From Actinomycetes bacterium (GTDB lineage Bacteria > Actinomycetota > Actinomycetes > Mycobacteriales > Micromonosporaceae), in NCBI GenBank assembly GCA_023437285.1, contig JAEZGP010000632.1, positions 1-7,331 on the forward strand: a DNA stretch of 7,331 nucleotides. Direction: 5' to 3'. Position 1 is the first letter of the stretch. Every line of letters begins with the position of its first letter. The position numbers and the translations under genes are program-made. This document shows positions 1 through 4,517 of this stretch, one piece after another. The notes under the pieces are model-generated. The model was given only the letters and a program-made list of their open reading frames with translations. It searched no databases and had not been told where the DNA came from.

Positions 1-40
1 GCCGGGGGCGGGCCGCGCGGGGCGCCCCTCGCTGGTCGCG

Positions 41-301
41 CTAAGCCGCCCGACGCTTGAGCCGGCGACGCTCCCGTTCGGAGAGTCCACCCCAGATGCC
101 GAACCGTTCGTCGTGTCCGAGCGCGTATTCCAGGCACTCGGCCTTAACATCGCACCGCGAGCAGATTCGCTTCGCCTCGCGGGTCGAACCACCCTTCTCG
201 GGGAAGAACGCCTCGGGGTCGGTCTGCGAGCACAGGGCCCGCTCCTGCCACTCCGGGGCGTTACCCAACAGATCCGCCAGGATCAGTCGGCCGCCATCCA
301 T
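41..301 (-). CDS. whiB: WhiB-family iron-sulfur transcriptional regulator (WhiB/WhmD/WhiB2 type)
   Basis: An 86-residue protein with the four-cysteine WhiB pattern: Cys24, then Cys47-x2-Cys50-x5-Cys56, which in this family ligate a [4Fe-4S] cluster. The family turn GIWGG follows at residues 68-72, then a basic tail (RERRRLKRR) used for DNA contact. The blocks WQERALC, DPEAFFPEKGGSTREAK and ECLEYAL match my memory of the WhiB/WhmD branch, which controls septation and sporulation in Streptomyces and division in mycobacteria, better than the WhiB1, WhiB3 or WhiB7 branches. WhiB proteins usually act with a partner (WhiA in Streptomyces) or bind the principal sigma factor. The ATG is fixed by an AAGGAGG six bases upstream. 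A longer reading would add 25 residues but would place that ribosome-binding site inside the gene. The gene is monocistronic by layout, with a 393-nt upstream gap holding its own promoter. Family assignment is very secure; the exact branch is inferred from remembered sequences. Confidence 0.96.
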   Translation of the reverse strand: MDGGRLILADLLGNAPEWQERALCSQTDPEAFFPEKGGSTREAKRICSRCDVKAECLEYALGHDERFGIWGGLSERERRRLKRRAA

Positions 302-307
302 CTGTTG

Positions 308-314
308 CCTCCTT
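308..314 (-). promoter_or_regulatory. Strong Shine-Dalgarno of whiB
   Basis: On the minus strand this reads AAGGAGG, six bases (CAACAG) before the ATG. It is the best ribosome-binding site in the window and decides the start of whiB against the longer in-frame reading. Confidence 0.9.
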
Positions 315-318
315 GCCG

Positions 319-339
319 TGCGCCGGCGAAACCGGCGCA
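319..339 (-). promoter_or_regulatory. Leader hairpin just upstream of the whiB ribosome-binding site
   Basis: A perfect 8-bp inverted repeat, TGCGCCGG and CCGGCGCA, with a 5-nt loop. In the mRNA its foot lies four bases before the AAGGAGG. It falls in the predicted 5' leader of whiB (about 110 nt from the proposed promoter). There is no U-tract, so it is not a classical terminator. It could tune ribosome access or mRNA stability; this role is inferred. Chance hairpins are common at this GC content. Confidence 0.5.
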
Positions 340-417
340 ACCCCCACGCCAAAAAGAGGACGCAGTAAATCCACAACGAGACGATTTGTACCGTCCCGTC
401 AAAATACCCCCGGTGAA

Positions 418-433
418 ATTACACGCGTGTTAT
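418..433. promoter_or_regulatory. Near-perfect 16-bp palindrome over the whiB -10 box (candidate operator)
   Basis: ATTACACGCGTGTTAT pairs 7 of 8 positions between its halves, with a perfect core ACACGCGTGT at 421-430. It covers the predicted -10 and part of the spacer, a typical place for a repressor. The outer bases read TTAC-N6-GTTA. This is close to the TNAC-N5-GTNA consensus I recall for BldD, a c-di-GMP-dependent developmental repressor whose reported targets include whiB, but the spacing is one base longer. The palindrome is seen; the BldD assignment is inference. Confidence 0.45.
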
Positions 434-447
434 GCGTGCGCCGTCAA
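418..447 (-). promoter_or_regulatory. Predicted housekeeping-type promoter of whiB
   Basis: On the minus strand a -35 box TTGACG (447-442) is followed by an 18-nt spacer and a -10 box TGTAAT (423-418). Both differ by one base from the bacterial consensus (TTGACA, TATAAT). Transcription would begin near 411, giving a leader of about 110 nt before the whiB ATG. A second TTGACG lies at about 397-402 without a well-spaced -10. Streptomyces whiB is known to have more than one promoter, so further starts are possible. Confidence 0.6.
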
Positions 448-694
448 GCGGAACCTGATAAATGGGCCGCTCATCGGCGTGCCGCGGCGCGACTCGCGGT
501 GATCCGCGCCACGAGACAAAGTGCCTGGTGAGGTGGCCCATAGGTGCTGGCGAAGAGCCGGCCTCTCCCCCGGCGGGTGAGCCGGTCAATCGGTGCGGTC
601 GCGCTCGACACGTCTTTATCGAGCGAGCCGGGTCCCGGGTAACGGCGCGGGCAATCCGACACGCCGATGGTTCGCGGATTTTTTGCGGCGGGCG
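448..694. other. Intergenic region between acyltransferase and whiB
   Basis: I find no convincing gene in this stretch. It holds a 7-bp inverted repeat CGCTCGA/TCGAGCG with a 10-nt loop (602-625), an 11-bp palindrome CCGGGTCCCGG (628-638), and a weaker 5-bp repeat CGGCG/CGCCG (643-647 and 662-666). These lie 29-93 nt past the acyltransferase stop and could act together as a transcription end, although no U-tract follows any of them. A run of six T occurs at 679-684. Two GACAC motifs (607-611 and 658-662) resemble the WhiA recognition core, but that short motif is expected by chance. Confidence 0.4.
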
Positions 695-1951
695 TCAGGC
701 CAGCTCGGTATCGCGGGGGAGGTCGGTATCACAGGGAAGCTCGGTGTCGCGGGGAAGCTCGGTATAGCGGGGGAGATCATCGTCGGGTACTACCCGCTGA
801 TGCGCGATCCATGCGTCGATCCGCTCCCACCAGTCGAACAACCACGGCACAAGAGCTTCATGGGTACGCGGGACGTCCGCCGCGACGACGCGCCACCAGC
901 GCGCCTTGATGACGGTCTCCATCGGCAGGCCACGCCACACGTCGGCGACCGTCACCAGGTTGTCCAGGCCCGTGTGGGCCACGAAGATGACGTCCGCGTC
1001 GGGGGCCGCCTGTAGCGCGGCCGTCACGCCACCCGACCTCGGCGGCAGCAGGTTCGTCATGCGCCGGGCCCGCCACGCGTCGGCGTACCGACGCCGTTGC
1101 TCCAACCGCTGGATGCCCAGGCGCCAGCGGGTACGGGTGAAGTTGCCGCCCTCAGGAAAGATGACGAGCGCACCATCGTTGTCCAGCCCCGCCGCGAGCC
1201 GTCGGATCTCGCCGACCACCATGGACTCCCGCGCCGTGGACTCCCGCGATTTGGACTCCCGCGCCATGGAGTCTCGCGACCCGGACGCGCCGGCCGACTC
1301 CGCCGCATCCTCACCGGCCGCCGCGTTCTCACCGGCCGCCGCGTTCTCACCGGCCGACGCGTCTTCACCGTCCGGCGGGCCGACGCGGCGGGGGCGGACG
1401 AAGGCGTGCGGCAGGCGGTTGATGACAACGTCGATGCTGGGGTCCAACTGCAGGGCGGCCTTCATGACGATGCGGGGCCGTCGGTGGTACCGGTTGAGCA
1501 GGTGGTGGACGAGCAGGAAGCTGTCGCCCGGTCCGGCGTGCCGGCTCAGCACGATCACCGGCCGGGCCAGCCGGGCACGCAGCTCCGCCGGGGTCGGCTC
1601 CGGCTCGTCGATGTCGACGCGCAGGTCGAACACGCGCGTGGCGATGCGGAAGATGCGTTCGAGGAACCATCCCATGAGGGCGTAGTGGCGCTCCTGGTAG
1701 GCCTGCGACCGAATCCGACCGCCGAATCCGCTCGCCACCCACAGCCCGAGGCAGGCCACCAGCGCCATGGCCTCCATGATCGCCCACACGACCGCGAACC
1801 ACACCAGCCGCATCGCGCGGCGGCGGCCGTACCGCGACGGCAGGAGCAGGCTCAGCAGGAACAGCAACGGGCTCAGTAGCAGCAGGGTCACCGCGAGCAC
1901 GATGACGAGCGGCGCCACGACCATGCGGCGTACCGGCTTGGGGGGCAGCAC
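695..1951 (-). CDS. Membrane-anchored PlsC-type (1-acyl-glycerol-3-phosphate-like) acyltransferase
   Basis: About 418 residues. Two hydrophobic segments (about 11-37 and 47-73) form an N-terminal membrane hairpin, followed by a PlsC/LPLAT-type domain. The catalytic H-x4-D motif is HAGPGD at 138-143, inside SRHAGPGDS, and the substrate-phosphate motif is FPEGGNFTR at 265-273. The family moves fatty acyl groups from acyl-CoA or acyl-ACP to lyso-phospholipids or similar acceptors at the inner membrane. The true acceptor here is unknown. The GTG start at 1951 was chosen because it falls 5 nt after the patatin stop and gives an MLPPKP start I recall from related proteins. No clear Shine-Dalgarno is visible, so translational coupling is likely. 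An ATG at 1924 is the alternative. A repetitive insert of about 50 residues (194-244) separates the two catalytic motifs, and a hexapeptide repeat forms the C-terminus. Confidence 0.88.
   Translation of the reverse strand: MLPPKPVRRMVVAPLVIVLAVTLLLLSPLLFLLSLLLPSRYGRRRAMRLVWFAVVWAIMEAMALVACLGLWVASGFGGRIRSQAYQERHYALMGWFLERIFRIATRVFDLRVDIDEPEPTPAELRARLARPVIVLSRHAGPGDSFLLVHHLLNRYHRRPRIVMKAALQLDPSIDVVINRLPHAFVRPRRVGPPDGEDASAGENAAAGENAAAGEDAAESAGASGSRDSMARESKSRESTARESMVVGEIRRLAAGLDNDGALVIFPEGGNFTRTRWRLGIQRLEQRRRYADAWRARRMTNLLPPRSGGVTAALQAAPDADVIFVAHTGLDNLVTVADVWRGLPMETVIKARWWRVVAADVPRTHEALVPWLFDWWERIDAWIAHQRVVPDDDLPRYTELPRDTELPCDTDLPRDTELA
702..773 (-). repeat. 4 x 18-bp tandem repeat encoding the acyltransferase C-terminal tail
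   Basis: Four consecutive 18-bp units (starts 702, 720, 738, 756), for example AGCTCGGTATCGCGGGGG on the plus strand. They encode a hexapeptide of the form LPRDTE (variants LPRYTE, LPCDTD) at residues 394-417, ending just before the stop. Units differ at a few positions, so the array is not brand new. Confidence 0.9.
1221..1280 (-). repeat. 4 x 15-bp tandem repeat inside the acyltransferase
   Basis: Four 15-bp units (starts 1221, 1236, 1251, 1266), for example ATGGACTCCCGCGCC on the plus strand. They encode pentapeptides like ARES-x and SRES-x at residues 224-244. This strongly charged stretch sits about 20 residues before the FPEG motif. Confidence 0.9.
1299..1370 (-). repeat. 4 x 18-bp tandem repeat inside the acyltransferase
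   Basis: Four 18-bp units (starts 1299, 1317, 1335, 1353). The two central copies, GCCGCCGCGTTCTCACCG, are identical. They encode hexapeptides GENAAA/GEDASA at residues 194-218. Together with the 15-bp array this makes an acidic-then-mixed-charge loop in the middle of the catalytic domain. Confidence 0.9.
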
Positions 1952-1956
1952 GGCGC

Positions 1957-2964
1957 TCAGCGCTTGCTGTCCGGCACGGTGCCCGGGGCCGCCGCGTGCC
2001 GGGCGAGATATCGCGACGTCGCCTCGTACGCGCGCTCGATCTGCCGGTCGACGCGGCCGAAGTCGCGGTAGCGCCACTGGCTCAGCTCGGCCGATCCGCC
2101 GGAGGACGTAGCGCTGGCGGGTGGGCGGCCGGAGGACGTAGCGCTGGCGGGCGGACCGCCGGAGGACGTAGCGCCGGAGGGCGTGGCGCCGGAGGGCGTG
2201 GCGCCGCCGGCCGTAGCGCCGGACGGATCGCTCTCCGCGGCGAAGCCGGCGGGCAGCACGTGCGCCGTCACGCCCTTGGGCAGCGTGGCCATCTCCTCGA
2301 CGAACCGGTGACGGCGGGCGATCTCGAACGACACCAGCCCGACCTCCCACGGCCGGCGGGGCACCCGCAGCGGCTGCTCGATGCGGCCCACGTGCAGCAC
2401 GTAGATGCGGGTCGCGCCGAGCTGCACAGCCCGACCCACCGGGATGCTGTGCACCAGGCCGCCGTCGAAGAAATGCTCGTCGCCGATGCGCACCGCCGGC
2501 AGCAGCCCTGGTACGGCCGCCGAGGCCAGTACGGCGGGCACGATGTCGCCGGTGCTGAACCAGTGCGCGGCGGCCCGCTCGACGCACGCCGCGACGCACT
2601 GGAACGGCACGGTGAGTTCGGCGAAGTCGCGCACCGGCAACTCGTCCTCGATGAGCCGGCGCAGCGGCGCGTTCGCGTGCAGGTGCGTACCCGAACGGGC
2701 CAGGGTGTTGAGCCGGGTGAACAGCGATCCGCCGAACGCGGTGCGGACCACATCGGAGCGCCACACCTCGGCCAACCGCTGCGCCGCACCCACCGGGTCG
2801 TACGCGACGAAAACCCCGTTGATCGCGCCGATGGACGTGCCGACGACCAGGTCGGGCCGGATGCCGGCCTCGGCGAGAGCGCGCAGCATGCCGACCTCGC
2901 TGGCACCCAGGACACCGCCACCGCCCAGCACGAACGCCGTTCGCTCACCAGCGCGGACCGCCAT
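1957..2964 (-). CDS. Patatin-like phospholipase/esterase
   Basis: A 335-residue protein of the bacterial patatin (RssA-like) hydrolase group. The glycine-rich oxyanion loop GGGGVLG is at residues 14-20, the nucleophile elbow GTSIG at 42-46 (Ser44), and the catalytic aspartate lies in DGG at 167-169 (Asp167), giving a complete Ser-Asp dyad. Such enzymes cleave acyl esters from phospholipids or other lipids in the cytoplasm or at the inner membrane face; the substrate cannot be read from the sequence. No signal peptide or transmembrane segment is seen. A glycine/alanine/threonine/serine-rich repeat at 245-290 separates the core from a charged C-terminal helix-like region of 45 residues. The ATG has no good Shine-Dalgarno but has a -10-like TAGGGT six bases upstream, suggesting a leaderless mRNA. 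The acyltransferase follows after 5 nt, so the two are almost certainly one transcription unit. Confidence 0.94.
   Translation of the reverse strand: MAVRAGERTAFVLGGGGVLGASEVGMLRALAEAGIRPDLVVGTSIGAINGVFVAYDPVGAAQRLAEVWRSDVVRTAFGGSLFTRLNTLARSGTHLHANAPLRRLIEDELPVRDFAELTVPFQCVAACVERAAAHWFSTGDIVPAVLASAAVPGLLPAVRIGDEHFFDGGLVHSIPVGRAVQLGATRIYVLHVGRIEQPLRVPRRPWEVGLVSFEIARRHRFVEEMATLPKGVTAHVLPAGFAAESDPSGATAGGATPSGATPSGATSSGGPPASATSSGRPPASATSSGGSAELSQWRYRDFGRVDRQIERAYEATSRYLARHAAAPGTVPDSKR
2095..2232 (-). repeat. Compound 30-bp and 15-bp tandem repeat within the patatin gene
   Basis: On the plus strand GGAGGACGTAGCG recurs at 2101, 2131 and 2161 (30-bp period). It is followed by 15-bp units GCGCCGGAGGGCGTG at 2171 and 2186, with degenerate copies after them. 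It encodes a low-complexity linker of SGAT/SGG/PPASAT blocks (residues 245-290) between the catalytic core and the C-terminal segment. Confidence 0.9.
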
Positions 2965-2970
2965 GGCCCA

Positions 2971-2976
2971 ACCCTA
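2971..2976 (-). promoter_or_regulatory. Predicted -10 element for leaderless transcription of the patatin gene
   Basis: On the minus strand TAGGGT (pattern TAnnnT) ends exactly six bases before the ATG, so a start at or next to the A of the ATG is expected. This is the usual layout of leaderless genes in actinobacteria. No clear -35 hexamer is found 16-19 nt further upstream. Confidence 0.45.
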
Positions 2977-3015
2977 GTACGCCGCGGGGGCCTTTCGCGC
3001 CGCCGAACGGACGCC

Positions 3016-3120
3016 GTAGGCCGACAAGCCGTAGGCCGAAGACTGGGCGTAGGCCGAAGACAAGCCGTAGGCCGAAGACTGGGCGTAGGCCGTGGGCCGA
3101 AGACCGGGCCGTAGGCCGAC
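3016..3120. repeat. 18-bp tandem repeat filling the permease-patatin spacer
   Basis: Successive units begin GTAGGCCGA at 3016, 3031, 3049, 3067, 3085 and 3111. Two 18-bp variants alternate, GTAGGCCGAAGACTGGGC and GTAGGCCGAAGACAAGCC, giving a higher-order 36-bp period. The first unit is 15 bp, the fifth 26 bp, and the last is cut short. The array ends at the stop codon of the permease gene. It has no spacers and no associated cas genes, so it is not a CRISPR array. Units contain the palindrome GGCC but no long hairpin with a U-tract. Confidence 0.92.
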
Positions 3121-4475
3121 TAGCTACGGTCGGCGTCCCCGCGCGGTGGCGGCGTCGTCTCCGGCAGCGCCTCTTCTGGCGGCGCTTCCTTCTGGGACGT
3201 GGGGCCGGGCGGCGGGGACGTGGGGTCGGCGGGCGGGGACGCCGGGCCGGCGGGGGTGCCCGGGGGCGGGGGCATGTGAGAGAAGGGCACCGGGGCGTAG
3301 TGGGTGAGCGTGGGCTCCCCCGGACCGGGCTGGTTGACGGCGGGCACAGTACCGACGGCGGGCACAGTACCGACAGCGGGCACGGCACCGACAGCGGGCA
3401 CGGCACCGACAGCGGGCACGGCACCGACAGCGGGCACGGTACCGACAGCGGGCACCGCGCCGAACGGGCCCTCAAGGAATTCCAGCAGGCGACCGACGAG
3501 GAAACCGACCAGGGCGGCTAGGGCGGCGAGGCCGTAGTGCAGCGCGCGGGGCCCGCCCTCAAGGTTGATGATGAACTGGATCGCCGCGACGATCATGACC
3601 GCGAAGGCCGTACCGGCGAAGCCGCCCCGGCCGCCGTACACGCTGACGCCACCGAGCAGTACGGCCGACAGGGCAAGGATCAGCGTGCCGAAGTCGACGA
3701 CGCCGGACGCCGCGCCGACCCGGGCCGTGAACAGGACGCCCGCCACGCCGCCCAGGATGCTGGAGCCGACGAGGCCGACGAGCGCGCCGACAATGCGCCG
3801 GCCGCTGAACCCGACCGGGTCGCCGGCGACGCGGTTGGCGCTCAACGCCCGGCGTACGGCTGGCATTGCCCACAGCACCCCGCCGGCGATGGAGGCGAGC
3901 AGCACCACGGCGAGCACCGCGTAGCCGACCCACTCCTCGCGCAGCGTGCCGCTTCGGCTGAGCCGGTCGGCGCGGCCGTCGCTGACCGCCACGAGGATCG
4001 CCTGTGCGCCACCGACGACGGCCAGCGACGCTGCCCAGGCCGGTACGGACAGGACGCCGACCAGCAGCGCGAGCACGAGGCCGAGCAGCGCGGCGGCGCC
4101 GAGAGCGACGACGACGGCGAGGGCCACGGGCATGGGGTCGTCGTCGGCAAGCAGGCGGCTGTAGAGCAGGCCGGACAGCGCCCCGATGGCGGTGACCGCG
4201 AGGTTCGGCGTGGCCGTACGCAGTGACAGCGCGATCCCCACGGCGTAGGCGGCCAGCACGCCCGCCGGCACGAAAAGGGCGACGGCGCCGCGGTCGCCCG
4301 CGTCGGAGAGGCCCACCGCGATGGCGATCACGGCCACGACCAGCAGCAGCGCCTCCCAGACGGTGCGCGCAACAAGGCCGCTCCGCGACCCGGATGCCGC
4401 GACCGCCGAGGAGCGGCCACCCAGCGCCGGAGAGCCCAGCACCGGAGAAGAGTTCAATGTGGACGAGTCCGACAT
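3120..4475 (-). CDS. ABC-transporter-like membrane permease (RbsC/BPD_transp_2-like) with long repetitive tail
   Basis: A 451-residue integral membrane protein with about ten hydrophobic segments (about 40-56, 64-84, 90-109, 115-140, 145-164, 183-203, 228-252, 262-280, 287-305, 311-332). The segment DFGTLILALSAVLLGG followed by SVYGGRGGFAGT (261-290) matches the conserved cytoplasmic-loop region of ribose/simple-sugar ABC permeases. SVPAWAASL (143-151) matches the family's P-F-x-x-TL segment. The N-terminal GGIDLSVG signature is replaced by a weaker ATPNLAV (88-94), so the protein is divergent. The last 113 residues are a hydrophilic tail: seven G-x-VPAV repeats (339-380), then a proline-rich stretch. 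The ATG has a GGGAGG four bases upstream. No ATPase or binding-protein gene is adjacent; a complete importer would need partners elsewhere. It starts 42 nt after the FO synthase stop and is probably co-transcribed. Substrate unknown. Confidence 0.75.
   Translation of the reverse strand: MSDSSTLNSSPVLGSPALGGRSSAVAASGSRSGLVARTVWEALLLVVAVIAIAVGLSDAGDRGAVALFVPAGVLAAYAVGIALSLRTATPNLAVTAIGALSGLLYSRLLADDDPMPVALAVVVALGAAALLGLVLALLVGVLSVPAWAASLAVVGGAQAILVAVSDGRADRLSRSGTLREEWVGYAVLAVVLLASIAGGVLWAMPAVRRALSANRVAGDPVGFSGRRIVGALVGLVGSSILGGVAGVLFTARVGAASGVVDFGTLILALSAVLLGGVSVYGGRGGFAGTAFAVMIVAAIQFIINLEGGPRALHYGLAALAALVGFLVGRLLEFLEGPFGAVPAVGTVPAVGAVPAVGAVPAVGAVPAVGTVPAVGTVPAVNQPGPGEPTLTHYAPVPFSHMPPPPGTPAGPASPPADPTSPPPGPTSQKEAPPEEALPETTPPPRGDADRS
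3336..3461 (-). repeat. 7 x 18-bp tandem repeat in the permease C-terminal tail
   Basis: Seven perfect-length 18-bp units (starts 3336, 3354, 3372, 3390, 3408, 3426, 3444), core GACAGCGGGCACGGCACC on the plus strand. Three central copies are identical. They encode GAVPAV or GTVPAV hexapeptides at residues 339-380, just after the last membrane segment. The near identity at synonymous as well as coding positions points to recent duplication. Confidence 0.95.
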
Positions 4476-4517
4476 GGCGCCTCCCGGCTCGGGCGGATTG
4501 GTCGTGCCGGACCGACT

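Noticed and set aside
19..28. Palindrome GGGGCGCCCC downstream of whiB as a terminator
   Set aside because: It is only 10 bp with no loop or U-tract, close to the window edge, and expected by chance at this GC content.
302..376. A 25-residue N-terminal extension of WhiB (starting MWIYC, with a hydrophobic stretch)
   Set aside because: The AAGGAGG six bases before the internal ATG, and the usual length of the family, place the start at 301. The extension lies in the leader.
607..662. Two GACAC motifs as WhiA binding sites for whiB
   Set aside because: A 5-base core is too short to call, and they lie 160-220 bp upstream of the proposed -35.
1952..2764. Upstream extension of the acyltransferase frame through the patatin gene (271 more codons)
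   Set aside because: The added residues are arginine-rich shadow sequence of the patatin gene in another frame, with no domain. The patatin frame has complete catalytic motifs.
1996..3114. A 372-codon plus-strand frame opposite patatin and the spacer array
   Set aside because: Its composition follows the repeats and codon bias of the minus-strand gene, and no domain is visible.
3016..3120. Possible CRISPR array
   Set aside because: The units are contiguous with no unique spacers, and there are no cas genes; it is a simple tandem repeat.
2945..3475. A minus-strand frame with FGLRPV-type repeats spanning the spacer array and the permease tail
   Set aside because: It overlaps the permease tail in another frame, where the permease reading is supported. 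Its upstream part is only shadow sequence, and no ribosome-binding site or domain was found.
3537..4226. A 229-codon plus-strand frame opposite the permease
   Set aside because: Antisense shadow rich in Asp, Glu, Arg and Gly, with no motif. The minus-strand frame shows membrane segments and a family match.
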